A stretch of DNA of 64,000 nucleotides from Chrysosporum bergii ANA360D (GCF_029891735.1 NZ_JANQDH010000093.1:18527-82526); one strand, 5' to 3'; counted from the first letter of the stretch, positions 37,864 to 48,264 are shown. Program-made: numbers and translations. Notes: generated by a model not told the origin, from the letters alone.

Positions 37864-39972
37864 TCATTTAAGCATTTTTGCTTCTGGTTCCCGAATAATC
37901 CTATCTGGATGGTGTTGTGGTGAATGTTTAGGCGATGGCGGTTTACCTGTGACGATGGCGTATTTAATCACCAAGAGGCGGAACCACAAAGCGGGAAAAC
38001 GGGTTTCTAGCCAAGATTGGTTTTCCACTAAAAAGCGCGGGAACCATTTTTGCAGCAAAGCACTGACGAGGGAATGAAGACCAAAATTCAGATAATTACC
38101 CAGCCACCGCACTAAATCTTTGAATCCAGCCAGATCCCAGATCCATAAAATTAGGGCTGGGTTTCGGCGGGCTGCTTTGAGTGCAAGGCGGTTAAAGGTT
38201 AACCAGTCACTTCTATCTTTGATGAAATTATCTGCTACTTCTAGTGGTTCATCTGCTAACAAGCCAAAGAAGGTGTTAAGCATAGAGTTGATGCGTTGGG
38301 GGGGTAAAAATTTTCCAGTGGGAACCATCATACCCTTAGAAAATAGCCAAGTTACCGCAACGTTGCTCTGGTAAGCGCGAATCTTGTTTAAATTGCCGAA
38401 GTTTAACAAGTCATGTTTCAGGGCTGTATTTAAGAGTGTTGTTAAACGCTCTAAATTACGAACTAGAGAACCAAAGCCAGTAAATACCAGAGGAGACTGG
38501 AGGGATGCTGCATCACCAATGGCAATTAATCTATCAAAAGCAACAGTGCGATCGCTACTTCCCACACTAAAATGTCCTGGTATGTAGCCAAATGTAGGCT
38601 TTTTCCACACCAGTTTATCTAAGTCACAGCGTCGATACTCTGGCAAGATAGTAAAAAAGTCTTCATACATTTCTAGTAGAGAACCCGGGTTTTCTGGGTT
38701 GACTTGGTGATAATGAAATAAATAAATAGTCAGTTCCTCACCAAATCCCGGAAATAATTCCCAAATCAATTGCCTACCCCTGGAAATATCGCCGTGACTG
38801 TTGAGTACATCGCCATACTGAGAATCCCAAACCCCAGGCTCAAATCCTCCTGCAACCACTGCTCCCACCGTGGGGCATACACTGTCAAAAGCACGACCAC
38901 CATTTAATTGCCAGGCGATGGGGGAGGCGGTTCCCATAGCATCAACTAACAGTCGCCCGCTAACGCGCTGCTCGTTTCCATCCTGGTAACGCTTGACTGT
39001 AATTACTACTTGTGTTTTGTGAATGTCGGCTTGTAGAAATTCTGTTTCATCCCAGATTTCACCACCTGCTGCTTGCAGCTTTTCACCGCACATTCTCAGC
39101 CATTTTTCTGAGTCTAAGGCAATATTTAATACAGTTGGAGTGTGCAATACAGGCGATCGCAGTTGAGGGGGATTATTACCATCAAAGAACTTATTGAATC
39201 CGTCCTTATACTCCCTGACAATGACGTTTTCCAACTCACAAGCGGTTACCAAACCGAGGTTAATTAAGCTTTGAAGTTCATCACGAGAAATATTCCATTC
39301 TCGATTCATCCGGCCAAAGGGCAAACGCTCTACTAGTAAGACCTTATAACCCAGTTTAGCCATAACAGCTGCATGAATTACCCCCAATGCGCCACCGACA
39401 TAGATCAAATCATAAGTGGCATCTGAAAGAGACCTTATATCACTTTCTTTTTGACTGTGAGAAAAAATTACTTGACGGGGCTGGCGGGGGTTACGTACTC
39501 CCTCACGCCACCTTTGTTCCCACCAGTAGACTCGGTTGAGGTCATATTCCCCATTAGGCATTTGCTGAAAATATTTAACCGTGAGGGGGTAAGCAGGGGC
39601 TAATTGCTCAAAAATCGACTTTTGAGAATCAATAGCTGGAGGTTCAGGGTAGCTATGAGGAAACTGCTTTCTGATTTGACTATTCAGACGTTGCAAGATT
39701 TGTGCTTCTTCTGAAACAAGCCGCTCTTCTCCCCAGCGAAACACTTTTAGATAGGTAGTGCGCTGTACAGACCAAAGGAACACAGAAAGTTCATTGGGTA
39801 ATTTTCCTGTAATGTCCGCCTCACGATTTTTAGTTGTGGGAATTTTGAGCCGAAAACCATCTGGTGTAAGTAACTTTTCCCCGGTTCCTGGTTTAAACTC
39901 TGTTTGTAGCCAAGTGAGTACAGCCGCCTTGTCTGGTGTGGGAATTTCTAGATAAAGTATTTCTTTCATCAT
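37864..39972 (-). CDS. CruA/CruP-type lycopene cyclase family flavoprotein
   Basis: The 702-residue protein has an extra N-terminal domain (to about 180) and then an FAD-binding domain with YDLIYVGGALGVIHAAVMAKLGYK, the glycine motif GGxLG typical of CruA/CruP rather than GxGxxG. Further family blocks are REWNISRDELQSLINLGL, LLVDAMGTASPIAWQL and AIGDAASLQSPLVFTGFGSL. CruA cyclises lycopene to gamma- or beta-carotene; CruP is a paralogue with a suggested role against carotenoid epoxidation. The long N-terminus favours CruA, but the two cannot be separated firmly here, so no symbol is given. It lies downstream of cimA on the same strand. Confidence 0.75.
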   Translation of the reverse strand: MMKEILYLEIPTPDKAAVLTWLQTEFKPGTGEKLLTPDGFRLKIPTTKNREADITGKLPNELSVFLWSVQRTTYLKVFRWGEERLVSEEAQILQRLNSQIRKQFPHSYPEPPAIDSQKSIFEQLAPAYPLTVKYFQQMPNGEYDLNRVYWWEQRWREGVRNPRQPRQVIFSHSQKESDIRSLSDATYDLIYVGGALGVIHAAVMAKLGYKVLLVERLPFGRMNREWNISRDELQSLINLGLVTACELENVIVREYKDGFNKFFDGNNPPQLRSPVLHTPTVLNIALDSEKWLRMCGEKLQAAGGEIWDETEFLQADIHKTQVVITVKRYQDGNEQRVSGRLLVDAMGTASPIAWQLNGGRAFDSVCPTVGAVVAGGFEPGVWDSQYGDVLNSHGDISRGRQLIWELFPGFGEELTIYLFHYHQVNPENPGSLLEMYEDFFTILPEYRRCDLDKLVWKKPTFGYIPGHFSVGSSDRTVAFDRLIAIGDAASLQSPLVFTGFGSLVRNLERLTTLLNTALKHDLLNFGNLNKIRAYQSNVAVTWLFSKGMMVPTGKFLPPQRINSMLNTFFGLLADEPLEVADNFIKDRSDWLTFNRLALKAARRNPALILWIWDLAGFKDLVRWLGNYLNFGLHSLVSALLQKWFPRFLVENQSWLETRFPALWFRLLVIKYAIVTGKPPSPKHSPQHHPDRIIREPEAKMLK

Positions 39973-40077
39973 TTTTTGCTGACCAGAACATCTTTCTTAG
40001 AAGATTGAGTAAAGAATTTTGAATTTTTAATAGTTTTTCAAAGTCTACGCTTTATTTTATATTTTTTTCTGCCCAGG

Positions 40078-41733
40078 CTATGAATTTTCCTTCAACCAGA
40101 AATTTTTAAAGCTGCTTGGTGCTGGAGAATGTAGCAACAAACCATATTCCAGCCCTTCTACCACTGCTTGATAGGAAGCTGCCAAAATATTAGGGGAAAC
40201 CCCTATAGTCGTCCAGCGTTGATAACCCGTGCCGGATTCCACTAATACACGAGTTTTAGCTGCTGTACCTCTGTGTCCGTTGAGAATCCGGACTTTGTAA
40301 TCTGTTAATTCAAAAGTGGCAACTTGGGGATAAAATTTGACTAAAGCTTTGCGTAATGCCGCATCTAAGGCAGCAACTGGTCCATTTCCTTCGGCTGCTT
40401 CCAGGATATCTTGGCTTTTGACCGTTATTTTTACAGTGGCTAGGGCATTGTTAGTTTCTTTACCTTCCACTAAATCACAATGTACCTGAAAGCCTTTGAT
40501 TTCAAATAACTGCTGACGAGTACCCAAAGCCTCATACATCAACAGGGCAAAACTGGCCTCTGCTGCTTCAAATTGATATCCTTGGCTTTCTAATTCCTTG
40601 AGGCGTTGGAGGATTTGTCGGGCTGCTGGTTGGTGTTTATCTAATTCAATGCCAAAAGTGCGGGCTTTGGCTAAAACATTACTAAGTCCTGATTGTTCAG
40701 AAATGACTATGCGGCGAGAGTTACCAACTTCTTCTGGTTGAATGTGTTCGTAAGTTACGGGATTTCGTTGTACTGCTGAGACATGGATACCACCTTTGTG
40801 GGCAAAAGCCGACCGTCCTACAAAGGGGGCGTGTTCATCAGGGGCGAGGTTCACCACTTCACTGATAAACCGACTAGCTTCTGTGAGTTGATTAAGCTGG
40901 TGTTGTGCGATACAGCTATAACCAAGCTTTAGTTGTAGATTGGGAATTAATGAACAAAGATTAGCATTACCACAACGTTCACCGTAGCCGTTGATTGTTC
41001 CTTGTACCATTTTTGCCCCTGCCATTACCGCTGCTAAAGCATTGGCCACTGCTGTGTCGGAATCATTGTGAGTATGAATACCAATCTGGGGTTTTAATTG
41101 TGTATTAATATTTTCTGATAAATTACTGATGACTGATGCCACGATTTGACTTACTTCATGGGGTAGAGTGCCACCGTTGGTATCACATAAAACTATCCAC
41201 TCAGCACCTGCTGCCATGGCAGTTTCTAAGGTTTGTAAAGCATATTCTCGATTTTGCTTATAGCCATCAAACCAGTGTTCAGCATCATAAATTACTCGTC
41301 GTCCTTGAGCAGCAAGATACTCGATAGTATCACGAATCATGGCTAAATTTTCTGCTAAGGTGGTTTGGAGACCTGCTGTCACCTGTAAGTCCCAAGATTT
41401 ACCAAAAACCGTCACCCAACGAGTACCCGCGGCTAAAATGGCTTGCAGCATGGCTTCAGAGTCAGCAGTGGTGTTAGGCCGACGTGTGGAACAAAAAGCC
41501 ACAATTTCTGCTTGTTTGAGCGGATCTTCTTGCAATTGCCAGAAGAACTGAACATCCTTGGGATTAGCACCAGGCCAACCACCTTCAATAAAAGGAAATC
41601 CTAGCTGGTCCAGTCTGCGAGCAATGCGTAATTTATCTTCTATGGAAACTGATAAACCTTCGCGCTGAGTCCCATCCCGTAGGGTGGTGTCATAGAGCCA
41701 AATTTGAGGTGGAGTGTTTGTGGTCATGGTCAT
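40078..41733 (-). CDS. cimA: Citramalate synthase
   Basis: Citramalate synthase condenses pyruvate and acetyl-CoA, giving a threonine-independent route to 2-oxobutyrate and isoleucine. The 551-residue protein belongs to the HMGL/LeuA-like family: YDTTLRDGTQREGLSVS near the start, GGWPGANPKD, the metal-binding IHTHND near residue 245, GTINGYGERCGNANL, and a C-terminal LeuA regulatory domain (about 420-540). ATG 41733 is chosen; an in-frame upstream ATG at 41802 would add 23 residues before the conserved start. Length fits the longer citramalate synthase (TIGR00977) rather than 2-isopropylmalate synthase. Confidence 0.93.
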   Translation of the reverse strand: MTMTTNTPPQIWLYDTTLRDGTQREGLSVSIEDKLRIARRLDQLGFPFIEGGWPGANPKDVQFFWQLQEDPLKQAEIVAFCSTRRPNTTADSEAMLQAILAAGTRWVTVFGKSWDLQVTAGLQTTLAENLAMIRDTIEYLAAQGRRVIYDAEHWFDGYKQNREYALQTLETAMAAGAEWIVLCDTNGGTLPHEVSQIVASVISNLSENINTQLKPQIGIHTHNDSDTAVANALAAVMAGAKMVQGTINGYGERCGNANLCSLIPNLQLKLGYSCIAQHQLNQLTEASRFISEVVNLAPDEHAPFVGRSAFAHKGGIHVSAVQRNPVTYEHIQPEEVGNSRRIVISEQSGLSNVLAKARTFGIELDKHQPAARQILQRLKELESQGYQFEAAEASFALLMYEALGTRQQLFEIKGFQVHCDLVEGKETNNALATVKITVKSQDILEAAEGNGPVAALDAALRKALVKFYPQVATFELTDYKVRILNGHRGTAAKTRVLVESGTGYQRWTTIGVSPNILAASYQAVVEGLEYGLLLHSPAPSSFKNFWLKENS

Positions 41734-41848
41734 GTTATAAATCAAGACTTGCAAGACAACTGGTAAGGCATATCCCATAAAACCAACCGGTATATGCTCC
41801 AAGTGTTAACTGGGTTGGGAAAACTGGAAAACTAAAATTAGGTGGAAT

Positions 41849-41878
41849 TTGGCGGCACAATGGTTAAGACCCTATAAT
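41849..41878 (+). promoter_or_regulatory. Candidate promoter upstream of the 42034 gene
   Basis: TTGGCG (41849-41854) and a perfect TATAAT (41873-41878) are 18 bases apart on the plus strand, about 155 bases before the start codon. Confidence 0.35.
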
Positions 41879-42033
41879 GGCAGTGCTAGGCGATCGCTTT
41901 GGCTTCCTATTTATTTTCCTACAACAGAACTGCCACCAGGAGATGTAAAATTCACAAAAATCAATGGATTTTGGCAGGTGATCTCATATCATAGACACCA
42001 GAAGGTTAGGTTAAAAAAGGAGAAAAGGATAAG

Positions 42034-42480
42034 ATGGGTAGATGGACTCCACTAATTCTCATGACCGGAGGCTTGGCGATTTTACTCGGTACATTATTGG
42101 GGATTAACTTTCCCATAGGTGGAGAACAAACCGCCAGTAATGATGATCCTGAAAGCAGAACATCTAAAGTGCTTCCAGCTAACATTAATGTTAATAGCGC
42201 TTCTTCTAGCAGTAGTAGCAACAATCAAACACCCCCTGACAACAGCAGCAGCGTCGCTCAGGAGAGTTTTTCTCCCCCTGACAACAGCAGCAGCGTCGCC
42301 CAGGAGAGTTTTTCTCCCCCTGACAACAGCAGCAGCGTCGCTCAAAGTAACAATTCCCCTTCAAACTCTAATAGTAGATCACGTGTGAGAAATACAACAG
42401 TTCAGTCAAGCAATGCGTCAACTAGCACTGCCGGCACAGCAACAAGTCAGGCTAAAACACCAATTCGAGCTTTGTGGTAA
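42034..42480 (+). CDS. Membrane-anchored low-complexity protein with 14-residue repeats
   Basis: The 148-residue protein has one N-terminal hydrophobic segment (about 5-25, TPLILMTGGLAILLGTLLGI), then a Ser/Asn/Thr-rich tail predicted to be disordered and exported. Residues 67-103 contain the 14-residue unit PPDNSSSVAQESFS, two full copies and a third cut to nine or ten residues. No catalytic domain is visible. A GGAG lies about ten bases upstream of the ATG. It is probably real given start site, promoter and membrane segment, but the function is unknown. Confidence 0.65.
   Translation: MGRWTPLILMTGGLAILLGTLLGINFPIGGEQTASNDDPESRTSKVLPANINVNSASSSSSSNNQTPPDNSSSVAQESFSPPDNSSSVAQESFSPPDNSSSVAQSNNSPSNSNSRSRVRNTTVQSSNASTSTAGTATSQAKTPIRALW
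42232..42344 (+). repeat. 42-base tandem repeat inside the 42034 gene
   Basis: Units begin at 42232, 42274 and 42316. The first two are complete and differ by a single base; the third is cut after 29 bases. The period is a multiple of three, so copy number can vary without frameshift. Confidence 0.9.
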
Positions 42481-42488
42481 ACCTGGTT

Positions 42489-42608
42489 AGTTATAGCATT
42501 TCTTAAACACGTGAGATACAAATGTAAATGTCGTCTTGTGGCGCTCAGTACAAGTACAAGTCCTGCTTGCTAAGAATGTACCTCACCTGGGCAAAATTCG
42601 CTATAACT
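42489..42608 (-). mobile_element. MITE-like element, family 1, best-preserved copy
   Basis: A 120-base element bounded by perfect nine-base inverted repeats AGTTATAGC and GCTATAACT. In reverse orientation it aligns with 16060-16170: GAGGTACATTCTTAGCAAGC and the block CATTTACATTTGTATCTCACGTGTTTA. It contains no gene and sits directly before the thiO/thiG start codon, so the leader of that gene is largely element sequence. Confidence 0.7.
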
Positions 42609-42609
42609 A

Positions 42610-44592
42610 ATGAGTAGTAACATTTTAATTATTGGTGGCGGTGTAGTTGGTTTGTCCATCGCCGTTGAGTTGAGATGGCGCGGTGCTATGGTCACCGTGC
42701 TTTGTGGTGACTTTCAGGCAGCTACCAGCCACGCTGCCGCAGGGATGTTAGCGCCAGATGCGGAAAACATCACCAATCCAGCCATGGGTTCTTTGTGCAG
42801 GCGATCGCGTGCCTTATATCCAGAGTGGACCCGCAAACTGGAAGATTTAACCGGTTTAAATACTGGTTATTGGCCTTGTGGCATATTAGCACCAGTTTAT
42901 CAAAGAAAAAGCAACAAAGTAGATGCTTCTGCCACTGCCCAGTCTTCATACTGGTTAGACCAAGTGACAATTCATCAATATCAGCCTGGATTAGGAGCGG
43001 AAGTAGTTGGGGGCTGGTGGTATCCTGAAGACGCACAAGTTGATAATCGTGCCTTGCTGAATGTACTGCGCACAGCAGCCGAGTCCCTTGGGGTTGAATT
43101 AAAAGACCGGGTGAAAGCAGAAGGATTTTTACAGCAGCGGGGAGAGATACTCGGCGTACAAACCAACACGGGGCTGATTCATGCTGACCATTATGTTTTA
43201 GCTACAGGGGCTTGGTCATCTCAATTATTACCATTACCAGTAGTTCCTCGCAAAGGGCAAATGCTGAGTGTGGGAGTACCAGAATTTACGCCAGAATTAC
43301 CTCTAACGCGGGTTTTGTTTGGAGAACACATTTACATCGTCCCCAGGCGGAACCGTTCTATTATTATTGGGGCAACGAGCGAAAATGTCGGCTTTACCCC
43401 CCACAACACCCCTGCTGGTATTCAAAGCTTACTGCAACAAGCCATTAATCTATATCCTCAATTACAGGATTACCCCATTGAGCAATTCTGGTGGGGATTT
43501 CGCCCTGCTACACCCGATGAGTTACCCATTTTCGGCACTAGCCATTGTGAAAATTTAACTTTAGCTACAGGTCATTATCGTAATGGCATATTACTTGCGC
43601 CCATAACAGGATCACTAATTGCCGATTTGATTTGGGAACAGAAAATTGATCCTATATTGTCTCATTTCCAATATTCACGCTTTCATAGCCAGTTATCCAT
43701 CCCTACTCCCATGCTAACCCACTCTGCTAACTTCTCTTGTGGAAATCATTCTGCCAAACTCGCCACGGAAGATGCAAGCAATAACCTTTCTATAGATTCA
43801 CCACTAGTCATTGCTGGTAAAACTTTTCAGTCCCGCTTGATGACAGGAACCGGCAAATATCGCAGCATTGAGGAAATGCAGCAAAGTGTTAGGGCGAGTG
43901 GTTGTCAAATTGTCACTGTGGCGGTTAGACGGGTACAAACTAAAGCAGCAGGACATGAAGGTTTAGCAGAAGCCCTGGATTGGGGGAAAATCTGGATGTT
44001 GCCCAATACAGCCGGCTGTGAAACCGCAGAAGATGCCATTCGGGTGGCTCGTTTAGGGCGAGAAATGGCCAAACTATTAGGACAGGAAGATAACAATTTT
44101 GTTAAGTTAGAGGTCATACCTGATCCTAAATATTTACTTCCTGATCCCATAGGTACACTAAAAGCTGCTGAACAGCTGGTTAAAGAAGGTTTTGCAGTTT
44201 TACCCTATATTAATGCTGACCCCATGTTAGCCAAGCGCCTGGAAGATGTGGGCTGTGCCACAGTTATGCCGTTAGCGTCGCCCATTGGTTCGGGACAAGG
44301 GCTAAAAACAACCGCCAATATTCAAATTATCATTGAGAATGCTAATATACCCGTGGTGGTAGATGCCGGAATTGGCGCACCGTCAGAAGCAGCCCAAGCC
44401 ATGGAATTGGGTGCAGATGCTTTGTTAATTAATAGTGCGATCGCTCTGGCCCAAAATCCTCCGGCTATGGCCCAAGCCATGAATTTAGCCGCAGTAGCTG
44501 GTCGTTTAGCATATCTGGCTGGCAGAATGCCTTTAAAAACCTATGCTAGTGCGAGTTCACCCCTTGAAGGAACAATTAGTAATTACTCATGA
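42610..44592 (+). CDS. thiO/thiG: Bifunctional glycine oxidase / thiazole synthase (ThiO-ThiG fusion)
   Basis: Two thiamin-synthesis enzymes in one 660-residue chain. The N-terminal ThiO part (1 to about 365) is a DAO-type flavoprotein with [15 protein letters not shown] and the late [16 protein letters not shown] motif; it oxidises glycine to dehydroglycine. The C-terminal ThiG part (about 400-650) starts [19 protein letters not shown] and has [12 protein letters not shown], with the likely Schiff-base Lys, then [11 protein letters not shown] and [19 protein letters not shown]. The fusion would channel unstable dehydroglycine to thiazole formation. This fusion is known in cyanobacteria. ATG 42610 follows the MITE-like element by one base. 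Confidence 0.95.
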   Translation: MSSNILIIGGGVVGLSIAVELRWRGAMVTVLCGDFQAATSHAAAGMLAPDAENITNPAMGSLCRRSRALYPEWTRKLEDLTGLNTGYWPCGILAPVYQRKSNKVDASATAQSSYWLDQVTIHQYQPGLGAEVVGGWWYPEDAQVDNRALLNVLRTAAESLGVELKDRVKAEGFLQQRGEILGVQTNTGLIHADHYVLATGAWSSQLLPLPVVPRKGQMLSVGVPEFTPELPLTRVLFGEHIYIVPRRNRSIIIGATSENVGFTPHNTPAGIQSLLQQAINLYPQLQDYPIEQFWWGFRPATPDELPIFGTSHCENLTLATGHYRNGILLAPITGSLIADLIWEQKIDPILSHFQYSRFHSQLSIPTPMLTHSANFSCGNHSAKLATEDASNNLSIDSPLVIAGKTFQSRLMTGTGKYRSIEEMQQSVRASGCQIVTVAVRRVQTKAAGHEGLAEALDWGKIWMLPNTAGCETAEDAIRVARLGREMAKLLGQEDNNFVKLEVIPDPKYLLPDPIGTLKAAEQLVKEGFAVLPYINADPMLAKRLEDVGCATVMPLASPIGSGQGLKTTANIQIIIENANIPVVVDAGIGAPSEAAQAMELGADALLINSAIALAQNPPAMAQAMNLAAVAGRLAYLAGRMPLKTYASASSPLEGTISNYS

Positions 44593-44638
44593 GTAATTGA
44601 CATCGAAATTTTTTTACAAAACTTTATATTTTGGTTTT

Positions 44639-44675
44639 CAAGGTTTCCATGCTATAGGAACCTTGTTTTTTATTT
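44639..44675 (+). terminator. Rho-independent terminator of thiO/thiG
   Basis: CAAGGTTTCC and GGAACCTTG form a nine-pair stem with one bulge and are followed by a long T-rich run (TTTTTTATTTTTATTTTTTTT). Confidence 0.85.
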
Positions 44676-44839
44676 TTATTTTTTTTGTTAGAATGTTATA
44701 GGGAAGTAAGTATAAATAAATACTGTTAACTTTACCAAATGTAAAAAACTTGATGGATATTCAGCAGATTAATTTTCTTGATCTGCTCTCATGTATCTTG
44801 TCAAATCTATGTTTACCATGTTTTGGCTCTTTAGCCGCC

Positions 44840-46993
44840 ATGAGCGTGAATGACACCACACACACCAACAATTATACTTGGAATCGCAAAGTGTATCATC
44901 GTTTAAAACTTGCCCTAAGTCTTGGTTTAAGACAACAAGTTTTCCTAGCAGTTAGCGATAATTTACACTTACGAAATCAAGTAGCTGCTCGTTTGCATTC
45001 TACTTTAGCTTACCCAGTCAGGCAAGTGCTATATAAACCTGTAAATAGTGATGGAACCTGCACTCCAGCCTATCCGCGATTAGTCACATTAAGGTTGAAT
45101 TTAAGTGATCCCAATCCCATCGGTCATATAAATCAATGGTTGGCTAATTATCCACCACCAATTGTTGGTGCTTCCAAAGAAACGCCTGGAAAATCTCTAC
45201 CGATACCAATATTTCAGATTGTAGGTGTAGAACAATTAACCAAGCAACCAGTATCAATACAGCGTTTATTTTTACACTATCTGCGCTTAAGTGATCAATA
45301 TTTTTCTCATCAAGAGTCCAGTCAATTTCTAGAGTCCAGCCTGCTGTTGTGGGTATCCCGTCCTTGGTTGACGGCCATTCAGCAGTCAGCACCACAGTTT
45401 TGGCGTTGGCGTAGTGGTGTGTTTGTGTTTGCGGGAGAACCCACACCAATAACAGAAAATCAACGTTATTCAGAAAATGTTGAGCAACCTGTTGTTGATG
45501 AATCAGTGATTTCAGCAGAAATAAAAGCTGCTTCTAACGATAACCTGAAATTTGGGGATGACTTTGATTTTCCAGCACAATCACCAAAAAATGATCCCAG
45601 TGAAAAAGAAAAAGCCTTCCCGTTAACTACAGAATTACTAAAGACTACCAGGGAAGATCAAACTTTCTCCCCATTGTCATTGTCCCATATTAGCAAAGAG
45701 CTAACAGAGCTACTTATGGAAACAATGAACAATAACATTGGTGAAGATGGAGAGGATAACCAAGAAGCGCAGCAAATTCTGTTAGAAATTGAAGAATTAC
45801 ACTCACAACAAGCCTCTCAAGACTTACTAGCAGCAGCTTATCATCACCTAGGAAACTTATATCGCCTCCGCATTGAAAAAGGAAAGTCCAATCTAAAAAA
45901 TTTAACGGTGGCAATTCTCGCCTATCAGGAAGCTATCGCCCATGATGAAACATCACCCCAAGTACCAGATATTTTAAATGACTTGGGTACACTTTATTGG
46001 ATGCTCCACCGCGTCCCCCATGACCCTGGGGAAGGGAAAACTTACATAGAACAAGGAATTGAATTTTATCACTTAGCTTTAAAACTCATATCCCCCCAAG
46101 AACAGTCAGAAACCTATGCACGGGTACAAAATAATCTAGGCACTGCTTATGGTGATTTGGCTCGTTTTGCTAACCCCAAGGAAAATTGGCAAAAAGCAGT
46201 ATTAGCTTATAGTGAAGCCGTGCGCTATCGTAACGCCGAAGTGGAACCATTAAAGTATGCCGCGTGCCAAAATAACTTAGGTACTGCTTACTGGCATTTA
46301 GGGCAATACAGTCAACCGGTGGATAATTTAAAGAAAGCGGTCGCATCATATAGCAAAGCCTTAGCGCACTACAACCCGGAACAGGAACCTTTGAAATATG
46401 GCATGATTCAAAATAATATAGGTACTGCCCACTGGAACTTGGCACAATACGAAGAACAACCAGCAAAAAATTTGCAACTTGCCATTGATGTTTACCGCGA
46501 GGCTTTAAAATACCGTACTCCAGCCAATGTTCCCAGTGCTTGCGCCGCCACTCAAAATAATTTGGGTACTGCTTACTGGCATTTAGCAAACTTATCTCAA
46601 ACAACTAAAGATTCACGGCAAAAGTTGTTACAATTGTCTATTAATGCTTATGATGAAGCTCTTGCCTTAGCCCACTCTTTGCAGGGTATATCTTTAAGTT
46701 TTGATTTGTTTGCTGCTCACAATAATTTTGGATTAGCTCATTATCAGCTAGTCACAGATAATTATTTTGATGATGACAAAGCCGCTAAGTCTAAACATCT
46801 AGAAGCAGCTTTAAATAATCATTTGCAAGCTTTAAATGGATTTCGCCAACAGCCAGAAGCCTATCAAACAACATTAACTTATGTGGTGAAAACAATTCGT
46901 ACTTTTCACAGTGAATTGGGGATACAAGGACAAAATCTAGCTTTATCAAAAATTCCCGGTGATTTATTACCGGACATCTTGCCTAAGTTGTAA
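44840..46993 (+). CDS. Tetratricopeptide repeat protein with N-terminal ATPase-like region
   Basis: The 717-residue protein has an N-terminal region (about 1-210) that reads like an NTPase-related domain without a visible P-loop (LALSLGLRQQVFLAVSD, PIFQIVGVEQLTKQPVSIQR, LLLWVSRPWLTAIQQ), an acidic linker (about 215-330), and from about 345 a run of at least seven TPR-type repeats spaced 40-50 residues with the recurring core QNNLGTAYWHLA. TPRs bind partner proteins; the specific partner is unknown. ATG 44840 (MSVNDTTHTNNYTW) was preferred; an in-frame ATG at 44750 would add 30 Cys- and Leu-rich residues. It stands between two terminators. Confidence 0.82.
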   Translation: MSVNDTTHTNNYTWNRKVYHRLKLALSLGLRQQVFLAVSDNLHLRNQVAARLHSTLAYPVRQVLYKPVNSDGTCTPAYPRLVTLRLNLSDPNPIGHINQWLANYPPPIVGASKETPGKSLPIPIFQIVGVEQLTKQPVSIQRLFLHYLRLSDQYFSHQESSQFLESSLLLWVSRPWLTAIQQSAPQFWRWRSGVFVFAGEPTPITENQRYSENVEQPVVDESVISAEIKAASNDNLKFGDDFDFPAQSPKNDPSEKEKAFPLTTELLKTTREDQTFSPLSLSHISKELTELLMETMNNNIGEDGEDNQEAQQILLEIEELHSQQASQDLLAAAYHHLGNLYRLRIEKGKSNLKNLTVAILAYQEAIAHDETSPQVPDILNDLGTLYWMLHRVPHDPGEGKTYIEQGIEFYHLALKLISPQEQSETYARVQNNLGTAYGDLARFANPKENWQKAVLAYSEAVRYRNAEVEPLKYAACQNNLGTAYWHLGQYSQPVDNLKKAVASYSKALAHYNPEQEPLKYGMIQNNIGTAHWNLAQYEEQPAKNLQLAIDVYREALKYRTPANVPSACAATQNNLGTAYWHLANLSQTTKDSRQKLLQLSINAYDEALALAHSLQGISLSFDLFAAHNNFGLAHYQLVTDNYFDDDKAAKSKHLEAALNNHLQALNGFRQQPEAYQTTLTYVVKTIRTFHSELGIQGQNLALSKIPGDLLPDILPKL

Positions 46994-47002
46994 ACGATGA
47001 CC

Positions 47003-47035
47003 AAAAAACCCTCCGGTAGCTTGAAGCTACCGAGA
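47003..47035 (-). terminator. Rho-independent terminator of ispH
   Basis: On the minus strand CGGTAGCTT and AAGCTACCG form a nine-pair hairpin followed by GAGGG and six T. It lies between the convergent TPR and ispH genes and may serve both. Confidence 0.8.
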
Positions 47036-47055
47036 GAGAGTTACTCAGGATTGAG

Positions 47056-48264
47056 TTAAAGCGCCGATGCTAGTGCTTTTAATGCAAAAATTTTTTGGAT
47101 TATATCTGCCACCACTTTATCCGGTGTAGAAGCACCAGAGGTAACTCCTACAATAATTTTGCCGTGGGGTAGCCAGTTTTGCTCTGTGGCTAACTGCCCG
47201 TTTAACTGCCGATATTCAATAGCATTTGCTGATTTAATTCTTTCCACACAATCAATGTGATAAGAAGGAATTCCCTTTGCAGCCGCAATTTGTTGTAATT
47301 GAGCAGTATTGGATGAATTAAAGCCCCCAACTACTAGCATTAGGTCTAGGTCTTCTTGTACTAGTTCTAACATGGCATCTTGCCGTTCTTGAGTAGCATC
47401 ACAGATGGTGTTAAAGCTTTGGAAATGCTGATTTAATTCAATGGTTCCGTACTTCTGCATCATTGTCCGCTCAAACAGCTTGCCAATTTGCTCAGTTTCA
47501 CCTTTGAGCATGGTAGTTTGGTTAGCAATACCAACCCTTTCTAAGTCCTGATCAGGGTCAAATCCGGCTGAACAAGCTCGAGCAAATTTTTGCAGAAATT
47601 CTTGGCGATCGCCACCATTGAGAATATAATCTGCCACATATTGGGCTTCTTGTAAATTCAGTACAATTAAATATTTACCAGCAAAGGAGCTAGTAGCAAT
47701 TGTTTCTTCATGCTTATATTTACCGTGAATAATTGAAGTAAAAGCAATTTTTTTGTGCTTTTCCACAGTATTCCAAACTTTAGAAACCCAGGGACAAGTT
47801 GTATCCACAATTTGGCAACCCTGGTCATGCAAAATTTGCATTTCTTGAACGCTGGCTCCAAAGGCCGGTAAAATCACCACGTCACCAGTTTCCACCACGG
47901 AAAAATCTTTTTTACCTGCCTCCACCGGGATAAATTGGATATTCATGTCCTGCATCCGTTGATTTACAGAAGGATTGTGAATAATCTCGTTAGTAATCCA
48001 GATGCGTTGATTAGGGAAATGCTGGCGGGTTTCATAGGCCATTGCTACTGCGCGTTCAACACCCCAGCAAAAACCAAAGGCTTGGGCTAGGCGGATAGTA
48101 ACATCACCTGTTGTAAAAATGTAGTTGCGATCGCGAATTTCTTGAATCAAGCTGCTTTGATACTCAGATTGCAACTGAGTAGTAGCTTCTGCTTGATGAC
48201 CAAATCCCTTCCGGTTGTAATTTTCTGAATGTTGGAGCGATCGTTTAAAAGCTTTTGTATCCAT
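47056..48264 (-). CDS. ispH: 4-hydroxy-3-methylbut-2-enyl diphosphate reductase
   Basis: IspH (LytB) is the iron-sulphur enzyme of the last MEP-pathway step, giving IPP and DMAPP for carotenoids, phytol and quinones. The 402-residue protein has the three cluster cysteines in [24 protein letters not shown] and [13 protein letters not shown], plus substrate motifs [13 protein letters not shown] and [12 protein letters not shown] 55-residue N-terminal extension is usual in cyanobacteria. ATG 48264 was preferred to an in-frame GTG four codons upstream. Confidence 0.96.
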   Translation of the reverse strand: MDTKAFKRSLQHSENYNRKGFGHQAEATTQLQSEYQSSLIQEIRDRNYIFTTGDVTIRLAQAFGFCWGVERAVAMAYETRQHFPNQRIWITNEIIHNPSVNQRMQDMNIQFIPVEAGKKDFSVVETGDVVILPAFGASVQEMQILHDQGCQIVDTTCPWVSKVWNTVEKHKKIAFTSIIHGKYKHEETIATSSFAGKYLIVLNLQEAQYVADYILNGGDRQEFLQKFARACSAGFDPDQDLERVGIANQTTMLKGETEQIGKLFERTMMQKYGTIELNQHFQSFNTICDATQERQDAMLELVQEDLDLMLVVGGFNSSNTAQLQQIAAAKGIPSYHIDCVERIKSANAIEYRQLNGQLATEQNWLPHGKIIVGVTSGASTPDKVVADIIQKIFALKALASAL

